From Planctomyces sp. (GTDB lineage Bacteria > Planctomycetota > Planctomycetia > Planctomycetales > Planctomycetaceae), in contig JAHBXW010000026.1 of the NCBI GenBank assembly GCA_019636235.1, positions 1-64,000 of the forward strand: DNA of 64,000 nt, read 5' to 3'. The translations under genes and the position numbers were made by a program. Under the pieces are notes generated by a model. That model was not told the origin of the DNA, ran no database searches, and was given only the letters and a program-made list of their open reading frames with translations. Positions 15,474 through 23,744 of the stretch are shown here, in pieces (within the stretch, counting starts at the first letter, position 1; every line of letters begins with the position of its first letter).

Positions 15474-17441
15474 TCAAATGAGTGTGAACAGGTCGTCGAG
15501 CACTTTGTTGAGGGTCGAGATGAACCGCGACGAAGTCTGGAACAGCCGCTGGTATTCGAGCAGCCGGACCATCTCCTCGTTGGGATCGACTCCGGAGACT
15601 CCATCCCGTTGCGTGGTCAGGTCCCAATGGATCTGTCCGAGCTGATCGACGGCCGACTGAGTGGACCTAACGAGGGCGCCGGAGTCCGACGTCATCTGGG
15701 CGAGGTACTCGCCGAACGTCATGCCGCTGCGGGTGAAGTTGGACATCGTGGCGATGCGCGCGGCCGCCTTGGCGTTCAGGTTGTCGCCGTCCTGGTCGCT
15801 GCGCGCCGCCGCCACGAGCCGCCCGTTCTGCAGCAGGTCCCGTCGGACCGCGAAGTCGCCCGCCTGTTTCCCGGTGAACAGCGAATTCATCCCCAGCGCC
15901 GACAGCACGCCCGTCGTGTCCGAATTGCCCGTGACCCGGAATCCGGCCGTCTCCCCGCTGACGACTGAACCCGACCCGAACTTGAGCGTGATCCCCGAAG
16001 ACGTCGTCAGCTCGTCCCCCGCCACGTAGCCCGCGCCGACGTTCCACACTCCCAGCACGTTGCCGGCCCCGTCGCGCAGTTCGGCCTGCAGTCCCGGCGT
16101 CAGGCCGACCGTGCCGTCGCCCAGCATGCGGACCGACCACTGGTCGTTGACCGTGCCCGTATACGTGCCGCCAATCGTGACGTCCGAGGTCCCGGACCAG
16201 GCGGACATGTCGGGGTGCGTGGCGGTTTGCCCCGTGAAGTCGAACGCGTAGCCCTGGTGGGCGATGATCGTCAGCTTGCCGCTGAGCTCGGAGACCTGCG
16301 CCGAGATGTTGGGCAGCGCGTCGATCCGCGCCATGAAAGCGTCAAGGCTGTCGAGTCCCGGTTCGAGAGAGACGGCGTGCACGGTCCGCTCGCCCGTCTC
16401 GAGATGCGTGACGGTGATCGTCAGCAGGCCGGCGTCGACCGGGAAATCGCGGGAGGCCTCGGACATCGGGATCGAGACGCTGGACAGGCCGCGCTCGCCG
16501 GTGAGCACGGTGAATGGCCCGTCGAGGCCGACGCCCTGCCCGTGCACCTGGTCCACCGCGCGGATCAACTGGGCGCTCCACTGGGCAAGTTCCGACTGGG
16601 TCTCGCCGATGATCGCGTCTCCCGCCTCCAGCAGGCCGGCCAGACGGCCCCCTCCCGCCGGCAGCGGCGACGCCCAGCCGTCGATCAGCAGTTGATACCC
16701 CGTGGCGGTGCTGGCGACGGATAGAACCGGCGCGCGCGTCGAGATCGTCATCGCGCCGTTGGCCGCGCTGAACGTGTTGGGCTGGTTCGACCATTCCAGC
16801 GAGCGGACGTCGATGAGTTCCGACAACTGCGAGACCAGCTGGTCGCGCCGGTCAGCGAGGTCGTGCATGGTGTTGCCGGTCGCCGTGCCGACGGAGATTT
16901 CGCGGTTCAGCGCGGCGATGTCGACGGCCAGCCGGTTGATCGTATTGACCGTGTCGTTGATCTGGACTTCGAAATCGCGGGCGAGTTCGGTGAGCCGATC
17001 GGACAGCTGGTTGATCTCGCTGACGAGCGCGTCGGCCGTGGCCAGAAGGTCCTGCCGAACAGTCGAGTCGGCGGGCCGCGAGGCGAGGTCCTGCCAGGCC
17101 TCGAAGAACTGCTGCGTCCGCGCATGCAGACTGTTGTCGGTGGGGTTGAACAGCGTGTCGAGCTGCAGAGCGGCTTCCAGCCGCGCGGCGGCCTCGCCGG
17201 AGGCGGAGTTGTTGCGCAGCAGCGATTGTTCAATCCAGGCGGACCGCATGCGGTCCACGCCCTGGATGACGACGCCGGCGCCGACGCGGAGGTTGCCGTC
17301 GATGACCGGCGCGCCTTCTGCGAGCTGCAGCCGCTGGGCGTGGTATCCGGGCGTCGTGGCGTTCGCCAGGTTGCTGGAAACGGTGTTCATCCCGTGCTGC
17401 GCGGCGCGCAGCGCCGACAGCGGGATGGCGAACATGTTCAT
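15474..17441 (-). CDS. flgK: Flagellar hook-associated protein FlgK
   Basis: 655 residues; first junction protein between hook and filament. The N-terminal rod/hook motif (SALRAAQHGMNTVSSNLANA TTPGY, about residues 9-33) and the C-terminal segment (DPNEEMVRLLEYQRLFQTSS, ending in a NKVLDDLF-type helix) are clear. The central domains are large and Gly/Thr-rich, consistent with surface-exposed repeats. It overlaps the upstream FlgN-like gene by four bases (ATGA). An in-frame ATG at 17435 is possible. Confidence 0.95.
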   Translation of the reverse strand: MNMFAIPLSALRAAQHGMNTVSSNLANATTPGYHAQRLQLAEGAPVIDGNLRVGAGVVIQGVDRMRSAWIEQSLLRNNSASGEAAARLEAALQLDTLFNPTDNSLHARTQQFFEAWQDLASRPADSTVRQDLLATADALVSEINQLSDRLTELARDFEVQINDTVNTINRLAVDIAALNREISVGTATGNTMHDLADRRDQLVSQLSELIDVRSLEWSNQPNTFSAANGAMTISTRAPVLSVASTATGYQLLIDGWASPLPAGGGRLAGLLEAGDAIIGETQSELAQWSAQLIRAVDQVHGQGVGLDGPFTVLTGERGLSSVSIPMSEASRDFPVDAGLLTITVTHLETGERTVHAVSLEPGLDSLDAFMARIDALPNISAQVSELSGKLTIIAHQGYAFDFTGQTATHPDMSAWSGTSDVTIGGTYTGTVNDQWSVRMLGDGTVGLTPGLQAELRDGAGNVLGVWNVGAGYVAGDELTTSSGITLKFGSGSVVSGETAGFRVTGNSDTTGVLSALGMNSLFTGKQAGDFAVRRDLLQNGRLVAAARSDQDGDNLNAKAAARIATMSNFTRSGMTFGEYLAQMTSDSGALVRSTQSAVDQLGQIHWDLTTQRDGVSGVDPNEEMVRLLEYQRLFQTSSRFISTLNKVLDDLFTLI

Positions 17442-17851
17442 GGGGAAGACCTCACGTTCAGCCAGGCGCCCGTGGTGGCGCGGCGGCCCGCGCCCGCCTG
17501 GTAGACGCCCGGGTCCGGGACAGCCCCGTTGGACTCGGCGACGAGCGCGTTCAGGTCGCGGAGCTGTTCGTGCAGCTGCAGGTGGATGCCGACGAACGCG
17601 GCGCGCGTTCGCTTCAGCAGCTCCTTGTCCGCGGGGCTCAGCGACTTCGGGTTCGAGCGGGCGGCCGCGGCTTCCGCCGCGAGATCGCGTTCCAGTTGCT
17701 GCAGCGATCCGGCGACATCCGGCGCGCGACCGTCTGATCCGGGACTGCTGGCGGCGATCTGACGCAGCAATCGGCGGGCGTCGCGCAGCGTCCGGCGCAG
17801 GCCGGGGCGCGGCCGCTCGGCGACAGGTTCGGCGATCGTCTCAGCGTCCAT
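17438..17851 (-). CDS. FlgN-like export chaperone for FlgK/FlgL
   Basis: 137 residues. Helical and Arg/Ala/Glu-rich. The C-terminal part (about VYQAGAGRR) resembles the (T/V)Yx-(D/A)G element that ends many FlgN proteins. It sits directly upstream of flgK, its expected client, with an ATGA overlap, and downstream of the rod-binding protein. FlgN sequences diverge strongly, so the call rests on position, size and the tail motif. Confidence 0.65.
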   Translation of the reverse strand: MDAETIAEPVAERPRPGLRRTLRDARRLLRQIAASSPGSDGRAPDVAGSLQQLERDLAAEAAAARSNPKSLSPADKELLKRTRAAFVGIHLQLHEQLRDLNALVAESNGAVPDPGVYQAGAGRRATTGAWLNVRSSP

Positions 17852-17900
17852 GTCTGGTTCCGAATCGTCCTTGGGAATCGTGCGCTGGTCGGCGCGGGCC

Positions 17901-18230
17901 TTAGAACCGGGCCGACAGCGTCGACGCGGGAGGCGGCCCCGCGGCGATCGCCGCGCTGTACTGCTTCATCAACCCCAGCCCGTCCCCCTGCGTCATGGCC
18001 TCCCCCATGTGCTGATCGAACAGCGCGCCCCAGACGTCGGCCGTGTCTCCGCCGAACATCTCGCCGGACGTCATCGTCTCGCGCATGGTCTTGATCAGCA
18101 GCGAGGCAAACACGGCTTCGAACTGCTTGACGGCGTTCTGGATCGCCTCCGGGCCGCCGTCTCCGGGACTCAGTTCCGGATCGATCGGGGCGAGCATCGA
18201 CGGCATTGACGCGGCGGGCAGGATTGTCAT
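17901..18230 (-). CDS. flgJ: FlgJ-type rod-binding protein, no muramidase domain
   Basis: 109 residues from ATG 18230, which has GGAG seven bases upstream; a TTG at 18245 in frame is less likely. It matches the N-terminal rod-binding half of FlgJ: AIQNAVKQFEAVFASLLIKT followed by MRETM and LFDQHMGEAM. The C-terminal peptidoglycan hydrolase domain of enterobacterial FlgJ is absent, as in many other phyla. The wall-opening enzyme is therefore encoded elsewhere or not needed. It lies 33 bases after flgI. Confidence 0.85.
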   Translation of the reverse strand: MTILPAASMPSMLAPIDPELSPGDGGPEAIQNAVKQFEAVFASLLIKTMRETMTSGEMFGGDTADVWGALFDQHMGEAMTQGDGLGLMKQYSAAIAAGPPPASTLSARF

Positions 18231-18263
18231 GACGGGACTCCACAAAGCGCCGGGGCGCGGAAT

Positions 18264-19418
18264 TCACTCGAATGTCAGCTCGGCGTGCAGCGCGCCAGCG
18301 TCCCGGAGCTGCTGGAAGATGACTCCCAGATCCCGCGGGGGAACGCCGAGCGCGTTCAGGGCTTCCGCGAGATCGGCGACAGTGGCCGTTTCCGGAATCT
18401 CAAACAGCGGGCGATCCTCTTCGACGGCGTCGATCTCGGTCCGGGGCACGACGACCGTTTCGCCTTCGGAGAAGGGGGCGGGCTGCGACACCTCCGGCAT
18501 CTCTTTGGTGAAGATCGCCAGGTTCGCATGTGTGATCAGCACGCGCGACAACCGGACGTTTTCGCCGATGGCGATGGTCCCCGTGCGTTCATTGATGACG
18601 ACGCGGGCCTTGACGTCCGGCTGGACGCGGATCGCGCCGACCGACGCCAGGAACGTGGTCGCGTCCGATGCGTAGGCCGGCGGAATGCGGAGTTCGACAG
18701 TCCCCGGATCGACGGCCCGCGCGCAGTGCGGCGACCACAGGTTCACCGCCTTGGTGACTTTGCTGGCCGTCAGAAAGTCCGGATCGCGAAGCAGCAGCCG
18801 CATGCGGCCGTTGACGGCGAAGTCGGTGCAGATTTCCTGCTCGACCGTGGCGCCGTTGATGATTCGCCCCGACGTGGGATGGTTCTTCTGGACGCTGGCC
18901 GCGGCGCCCGTCGCCGTGAACGAATCGACCGAAACCGGGCCGGAGGCGATCGCATACTCGACGCCGTCGACGCCGCTGAGCGGAGTCAGGATGAGCTGGC
19001 CTCCGGCCAGGCTGAGCGCGTCGTCGAACGCCGAGACCATGACGTCGATCGTCTGACCGGCGCGGCGGAAGGGTGGCATGCGGGCGGTGACGGTGACGAC
19101 CGAGACGTTGTTAGTGCGCTCGCGGGTGTCGGTCCGCAGCCGGCGCCGGACCTCAGGATCGAGGCGAATGCCATAGCGCTGCAGGAAGTTCGTGGCGAAC
19201 TGCCGGGTGGTGGGGCTCTGCCCGCCGGTGTTGTTGAGGCCCACGACCAGCCCCAGGCCGGTGAGGTAGTTCTCGCGGACCCCCTCGACGTCCGTCAGGT
19301 CCTTGATGCGCACGTCCGTGGCGTCGGCGCGCGACGTCAGCGCGACCAGCGCCGCGAACGCCAATAACGACGCCCAGCGAGCGCGACGGACGCGACAGCG
19401 AGGATTCGAGGCAGCCAT
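18264..19418 (-). CDS. flgI: Flagellar P-ring protein FlgI
   Basis: 384 residues with a signal peptide (arginine-rich start, hydrophobic core, SRADA cleavage around residue 33). The mature sequence begins with the family signature VRIKDLTDVEGVRENYLTGL followed by GLVVGLNNTGG. ERTNNVSVVTVTARMPPF and SQPAPFSEGETVVVPRT are also typical. It assembles the periplasmic P ring around the rod. Presence of both flgI and flgH implies a periplasm and an outer membrane crossed by the rod. About 75 bases after flgH. Confidence 0.95.
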   Translation of the reverse strand: MAASNPRCRVRRARWASLLAFAALVALTSRADATDVRIKDLTDVEGVRENYLTGLGLVVGLNNTGGQSPTTRQFATNFLQRYGIRLDPEVRRRLRTDTRERTNNVSVVTVTARMPPFRRAGQTIDVMVSAFDDALSLAGGQLILTPLSGVDGVEYAIASGPVSVDSFTATGAAASVQKNHPTSGRIINGATVEQEICTDFAVNGRMRLLLRDPDFLTASKVTKAVNLWSPHCARAVDPGTVELRIPPAYASDATTFLASVGAIRVQPDVKARVVINERTGTIAIGENVRLSRVLITHANLAIFTKEMPEVSQPAPFSEGETVVVPRTEIDAVEEDRPLFEIPETATVADLAEALNALGVPPRDLGVIFQQLRDAGALHAELTFE

Positions 19419-19493
19419 GGAACACCGGTCAGTTATTGTTCGAATGCGAAGCGGACGGACGCGGACGACTGGCGGACGCGAACCCCTGCAACG

Positions 19494-20114
19494 CTAGAAC
19501 GGCCACAGCTTGTTGAGTCCTCGCGAGAACCAGCCCTGTTTCAGGAACCGCTGGTTCGTGCCGGCGCCCTGGTAGCTCATGATCTGGTTGGCGATGAGGT
19601 TCGAAGGAATGGCGCCGTCGGCGCCGATGTCCTGCGGCCGAACCGTTCCCGAGAACACCAGCGTGCGCAGGTCGCCGTCCGTGTCGATCCGCCGATCCCC
19701 CGCAATCACCAGATTGCCGTTCGGCAGCACCTCGGTGACGGTCACGCGGAGCTGATCGGTGAAGCCCTGTTCGCTGGAGAACGCGGCTTCGCCGTCGAAC
19801 TGCCGGCTGGCGTCGTTCGCGATGTTCAGCGAGGCATTGGCGCCCTGGGCTCCAAAGCCTCCGCCCGACGTCCCCGCGAAGCTGAACGCCTCCGCCAGCT
19901 TCGACGCCTTCTTCAGCTTGCGGGCCTCACGGTTCGCCACGCCCGTCTGTTCCCGGATCAGCACGGTCAGGTGGTCGCCGACCTCGTAGATCGGCGCGTC
20001 ATAGAACAGGTAGGCGCGGTCGCGCGACCGCCGCTGCCACAGCGATTCGGCATGCACGGCCGTCAGCGGCGCCAGCATCAGCGCCCCGCACACCAGGCTT
20101 CGTGAACGAATCAT
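19494..20114 (-). CDS. flgH: Flagellar L-ring protein FlgH, not a lipoprotein
   Basis: 206 residues from ATG 20114 with an AAGGGGGGA ribosome site. Family segments: YEVGDHLTVLIREQTGVANR, ASLNIANDASRQFDGEAAFS, LRVTVTEVLPNGNLVIAGDR and the GTVRPQDIGADG/ANQIMSYQGAG end. FlgH is normally a lipoprotein with a lipobox Cys. Here the leader ends in AVHAES, a signal peptidase I site, and the only early Cys (residue 9) is not in a lipobox. Outer-membrane anchoring would have to differ. The upstream frame to 20222 is not used. Confidence 0.92.
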   Translation of the reverse strand: MIRSRSLVCGALMLAPLTAVHAESLWQRRSRDRAYLFYDAPIYEVGDHLTVLIREQTGVANREARKLKKASKLAEAFSFAGTSGGGFGAQGANASLNIANDASRQFDGEAAFSSEQGFTDQLRVTVTEVLPNGNLVIAGDRRIDTDGDLRTLVFSGTVRPQDIGADGAIPSNLIANQIMSYQGAGTNQRFLKQGWFSRGLNKLWPF

Positions 20115-20160
20115 CCTGAAATCCCCCCTTAGGAATCCGCGCTGTTTCCGACCCCGCCCG

Positions 20161-21240
20161 TCAGCCGCCCGGCCCCCCCGCCGTGCGGTCCAGCACAACT
20201 TCGACTTCCCGCGCCGAGACAATCTGCCCCATCAGCACGCGGTTCGACTGCAGGTTGCGAACGCGGATCGTTTCGCCGATCCGACCCGCCTGGAGCGCCT
20301 CGGCGGCCTGCAGCACGACTGTTACGCCTCCCTTCCGCGCGACGACGCGAACGACGTCGCGGGACTTCACATCCGGCTGGTTCTGTTTCGCGATCCCCAG
20401 GTCCCTGGAGCCGACGACGTCCCCGGGTGAAATCGTCCGCCGCGCCGATCGGCCGACGAACTCCTCCGGCGACACCGGCTCGACGCGAGAACCCAGCAGC
20501 CGCTCCTCGACGATCAGATGGCTGGCCTGGACGACCTGTCCGCGCGGAATGGCCGCCGTCGCCAGCACGACAGGCTGCCGCAGACGGACTTCGACGCTCA
20601 CGGGCTCGGTGCGCAATAACTGCTCGTTGACCAGCCAGCGGACGCGAAGAGCCAGCCGGCCCGGATCCACGCGCTGCGGCAGTTCGAGTTCCGGTATGGC
20701 GTCGTCGGGAATGTTCCGCGCGACGCGCCCCTCGACTCCCACGAATCGCACTTCCACATCGTCGAAGTTCGCCAGCCACTGCGCCGACAGGCGGGCCGTG
20801 ATCTCCTCCCGCAGCAGATCGAGGAGCGGACTCTGACCCGAAACCTGCGCGTGTCCGGATGCGTCTGTCGTGGGCGCTGGCGTCGCGCGGACCCGCCGAA
20901 CCGTCGTCTGACGCGCTCCCGTCATGCGGACGCTCGAGGTCGCGATGCCGTCCAGCAGCATGCGGGCTCGGACGTGCGCGAGCGTGATCGTGTCCTCGTC
21001 GCCCGGCTCGCGGAGTTCCGTCAGATCGAGCTGCCGCAGGCGCTCGGCCGCTGCGCGGTCGTCGGAATGGACCTCCGCCACGTCCCCGATGCGGACGATG
21101 GCCGTCGCGACGTCCGCCTGGTTCCGCAATGCAATCTCGATCGACCCGGCCCAGGCGGCGCGGGACGGTCCCACGCACGCCGCCAGGAGGGCCAGAACCG
21201 CGACCGCAGCGACGCGAACGAAGCCGGTCCGCCCAGTCAT
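20161..21240 (-). CDS. flgA: Flagellar P-ring assembly chaperone FlgA
   Basis: 359 residues with an N-terminal signal peptide. The C-terminal SAF-type domain is clear: AIPRGQVVQASHLIVEERLL, RTISPGDVVGSRDLGIAKQN, and VRVVARKGGVTVVLQAAEAL, followed by GETIRVRNLQSNRVLMGQIV, which is the FlgA C-terminal signature. The N-terminal half is longer than in E. coli (219 residues). It acts in the periplasm to help FlgI polymerise. Coupled to flgG upstream by an ATGA overlap (21237-21240). Confidence 0.92.
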   Translation of the reverse strand: MTGRTGFVRVAAVAVLALLAACVGPSRAAWAGSIEIALRNQADVATAIVRIGDVAEVHSDDRAAAERLRQLDLTELREPGDEDTITLAHVRARMLLDGIATSSVRMTGARQTTVRRVRATPAPTTDASGHAQVSGQSPLLDLLREEITARLSAQWLANFDDVEVRFVGVEGRVARNIPDDAIPELELPQRVDPGRLALRVRWLVNEQLLRTEPVSVEVRLRQPVVLATAAIPRGQVVQASHLIVEERLLGSRVEPVSPEEFVGRSARRTISPGDVVGSRDLGIAKQNQPDVKSRDVVRVVARKGGVTVVLQAAEALQAGRIGETIRVRNLQSNRVLMGQIVSAREVEVVLDRTAGGPGG

Positions 21241-22034
21241 CGGACGATCTCCGATGTCGTGGACAGCATCTGATCGCCCGCGCGGATCGCCCGGGAATTG
21301 ATCTCGTATGCGCGCTGCGCGGAGATCAGTGCGATCAACTCGTTGACGATCTCGACGTTCGAGCCTTCCAGATAGCCCTGACGCAGCGAGCCGAAACCCT
21401 CGCCCGCGGGATCGCCCAGCACCTCCGGACCCGCGGCCGGCGTGATCGAGAACAGGTTTCCGCCCTCGCTGCTGAGTCCCGCCGGATTCATGAACTTGAC
21501 GAGCTGCAGGCGTCCGAAGTTCTGGACGTTGCCGCCCGAGCCGGAAGGGACGCCCGTGACGGTGCCGTCCGTGCCGATGCTGATGCGGTCGAAGGCGACG
21601 TCAGGAGAGATCGTGATGCCGCCGTCCAGGATGTGGCCGTCGGGCGTGACCATACGGCCGGTGCTGTCGACGGAGAACGCGCCGTTGCGGGTGTAACGGA
21701 ATTCGCCGCTGGGCATGAGAACCTTGAAGAAGCCCTCCCCCTCGATGGCGATGTCGAACGTGTTGTTCGTCTGCTGGATGGTGCCGGGCGAGAAGTTCTT
21801 GCTGGTCGAGACGGGGCGGGCGCCGCTGCCGACCTGCAGACCGGTGGGCAGCTCCTGTCCGGTGGAGGCCTCGGTTCCGGCCTGCCTGACGGTGGAATAG
21901 AGCAGGTCGGCGAAGTTGACGTGGCTGCGCTTGAAGCCGTGGGTGTTGACGTTGGCGAGGTTGTTCGCCGTGACGTCAATCATCGTCTCCTGGGCGCGCA
22001 TGCCGGTCGCGCTGGAGTAAAGTGCCTTCAACAT
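21237..22034 (-). CDS. flgG: Flagellar distal rod protein FlgG
   Basis: 265 residues, the normal length. The N-terminus (LYSSATGMRAQETMIDVTAN NLANVNTHGFKRS), the VGSGARPVSTSKNFSPGTIQ QTNN region, GEGFFKVLMPSGEFRYTRNG and the C-terminal NVEIVNELIALISAQRAYEI are all diagnostic. It forms the distal rod through the P and L rings. It follows the flgF-type gene by 27 bases. Confidence 0.96.
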   Translation of the reverse strand: MLKALYSSATGMRAQETMIDVTANNLANVNTHGFKRSHVNFADLLYSTVRQAGTEASTGQELPTGLQVGSGARPVSTSKNFSPGTIQQTNNTFDIAIEGEGFFKVLMPSGEFRYTRNGAFSVDSTGRMVTPDGHILDGGITISPDVAFDRISIGTDGTVTGVPSGSGGNVQNFGRLQLVKFMNPAGLSSEGGNLFSITPAAGPEVLGDPAGEGFGSLRQGYLEGSNVEIVNELIALISAQRAYEINSRAIRAGDQMLSTTSEIVR

Positions 22035-22061
22035 GGGGTTCGCCCTCCTGGCGAAGTGACG

Positions 22062-22790
22062 TCAGTTCGATTCCATCCGGCGCTGCATGCTGCGGTCCAT
22101 CGTGGCCAGCGTGCGCTGCAGCGTTTCGTAACGCCGCTGGGCGGCGATCATCTGAATCAGTTCATTCATCGGCGAGACGTTGGACGACTCCCGGTAGCCC
22201 TGCAGGACGCGAACTTCCGCCGGTTGCGGCCGGACGTCCTCCGGCGCGCGGAACAGCGTCGAACCCTGCAGGTCGAAGTCGGTGAGTTCATTGAACCGCA
22301 CCAGGTTGAGCGTGCCGACCTGCTGCTCGCCGACGGTGATCAATCCATCCTCCGCGACATTCAGATCGGCAAGTTCGGAGTCGGCAGGCATCCGAAGCGG
22401 TCCCTGCGTGCCCAGCAGCGGCAGCCCGTCGCCGGTGACGATCTGCCCTTCGGCATCGATCTGAAACGCGCCGTTGCGGGTGTACAGAGGGCCGTTGGGC
22501 CCTTGTACGACGAAGAAGCCGTCGCCATGGATGGCCAGGTCGAGCGGGGCGCCGGTTTCGGCGTAAGCCCCGGGGGTGAAGTCGATGATCGGTTTGCCGG
22601 CGGAGACGCCGATCGTCTCGCGGGTGTCGGCCGCGGCGCCGTTCTCTTCAGACTGGAGCAGAGAGGAGAACGGGATCGTCATCCGGCGATAGCCCGGCAC
22701 CGACGAGTTCGCGAGATTCTGCGCGACCGTTTCGTGAGCGCTCATGGCGGCGTCCATGCCGGACGCCGCTGCGTAAATCCCGCGCAGCAT
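22062..22790 (-). CDS. flgF: Flagellar proximal rod protein, FlgF type
   Basis: 242 residues from ATG 22790 with a GGGGAGG site seven bases upstream; the frame is open to 22928 but the ribosome site and family alignment fix this start. MLRGIYAAASGMDAAMSAHE TVAQNLANSSVPGYRR is the rod-protein N-terminus, IHGDGFFVVQGPNGPLYTRN the core, and SSNVSPMNELIQMIAAQRRY the C-terminal helix. Length and its place immediately before flgG favour FlgF. First gene of the minus-strand rod/ring/junction operon. Confidence 0.9.
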   Translation of the reverse strand: MLRGIYAAASGMDAAMSAHETVAQNLANSSVPGYRRMTIPFSSLLQSEENGAAADTRETIGVSAGKPIIDFTPGAYAETGAPLDLAIHGDGFFVVQGPNGPLYTRNGAFQIDAEGQIVTGDGLPLLGTQGPLRMPADSELADLNVAEDGLITVGEQQVGTLNLVRFNELTDFDLQGSTLFRAPEDVRPQPAEVRVLQGYRESSNVSPMNELIQMIAAQRRYETLQRTLATMDRSMQRRMESN

Positions 22791-22966
22791 GGTCGCCTCC
22801 CCTGGCGGCTTCCGGGTCCGTCGTGGGGCGGGCGGATCGCAAACGCGATCTGGCCGCCAAAGGACGAACTCCGATGCGTGACGCGGCGATCGCGAGTTCC
22901 AGCCGGCCCCCCGGGAGGACTGGCGCACCCGTCACAATCAATACGATCGGTTCTTTCCGCCCGGGA

Positions 22967-22981
22967 AGGAAAATGTTTCCT
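22967..22981. promoter_or_regulatory. Perfect palindrome, possible operator
   Basis: AGGAAAATGTTTCCT, six paired bases on each side of ATG, in the A/T-rich centre of the divergent flgF/fliL promoter region. Its position suggests a regulator site, but no family can be assigned. Confidence 0.35.
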
Positions 22982-23200
22982 GCGGAGTCGCTGCGGTTTC
23001 GCTGCGGACAGGCCACGCTTTGGAAAAATACGGGACGCTGCCGAGACCACGCGTCGCCGGGAACCTGGGGAGTTCCGGAGAGCGGGGCAGGCCGCCGGAC
23101 CCGGAATGTCGCCGGAAGAGTTTGCCTGACCGTCAAAGCCTTACAGACGGATGGCCATTCCCGCCGATGTTGGAAGCGAGTGTTCAGTTTTCCGCGTCTC

Positions 23201-23206
23201 AGGAGG
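23201..23206 (+). promoter_or_regulatory. Shine-Dalgarno that sets the fliL start
   Basis: AGGAGG lies seven bases before GTG 23214 and favours that start over the in-frame ATG at 23151, which has no comparable site. Confidence 0.65.
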
Positions 23207-23213
23207 TTCAGCC

Positions 23214-23744
23214 GTGGCAGCGCCCGCCGCCAAACCCGGCGCCGATGAACAGGCGCCCGCCAAGAAGGGGCCCGGCCTGGTCGTCTGGATTCTCGTGGCG
23301 GCGGTTTCCGCCGGAGCCGGCTTCGCCGTGCCCATGGCGATGAACTCCGGCCATGCCGCCGGCGACGGGGAGTCCGGACACGGCAAGTCGGACGCCCACG
23401 CGCCCAAGACCCCCGTCCCTTCCAAGCCTGCGTTCGTCGAGTTCGGCCAGCTCGTCGTCAATCTCAACGACGGCCGGCTCAGCCGGTACCTGCGGCTGAA
23501 GATCAATCTGCAGGTCGATTCCAAGCATCAGAAGGACGTTCAGGACCTGATCGCCGAGAACCGTCTGCTGCTGCAGGACTGGCTGCTGAGCCATCTCGCG
23601 GACAAGACCATGGAAGAGATTCGCGGCGCCGCCGGGCAGAACATGATGCGACGGGAGATCCTCGAGCAGTTCAACTCCGTGCTGTTCCCGGACGGTTATG
23701 ACCGCATCTACGCGGTGCGGTTCGAGGAGTTCAACGTCCAATGA
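23214..23744 (+). CDS. fliL: Flagellar basal body-associated protein FliL
   Basis: 176 residues from GTG 23214. Short Lys/Pro/Ala-rich cytoplasmic tail, one membrane helix (about residues 21-40: GLVVWILVAAVSAGAGFAVP), a linker, then the periplasmic FliL domain. In that domain, FVEFGQLVVNLNDGRLSRYL and RLKINLQVDS lead to a SHLADKTMEEIRGAAGQ helix and an FPDGYDRIYAVRFEEFNVQ end. FliL surrounds stator units and supports torque. First gene of the fliL-flhA operon, with an ATGA overlap to fliM. Confidence 0.92.
   Translation: MAAPAAKPGADEQAPAKKGPGLVVWILVAAVSAGAGFAVPMAMNSGHAAGDGESGHGKSDAHAPKTPVPSKPAFVEFGQLVVNLNDGRLSRYLRLKINLQVDSKHQKDVQDLIAENRLLLQDWLLSHLADKTMEEIRGAAGQNMMRREILEQFNSVLFPDGYDRIYAVRFEEFNVQ

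Larger units (their letters stand above)
22791..23213. other. Divergent intergenic region between flgF and fliL operons
   Basis: About 420 bases with no convincing gene. It should hold the promoters of both the flgF-flgL unit (minus) and the fliL-flhA unit (plus). A more A/T-rich core around 22940-23035 contains a perfect 6-bp palindrome with a 3-base loop at 22967-22981 and three GCTGCGG/GTTTCG-type repeats just after it. I found no sigma54 (GG-N10-GC) or good sigma28 match here. Confidence 0.5.

Noticed and set aside
21129-23129. 666-codon plus-strand frame
   Set aside because: It lies opposite flgA, flgG and flgF, which have clear family motifs; composition is shadow-like.
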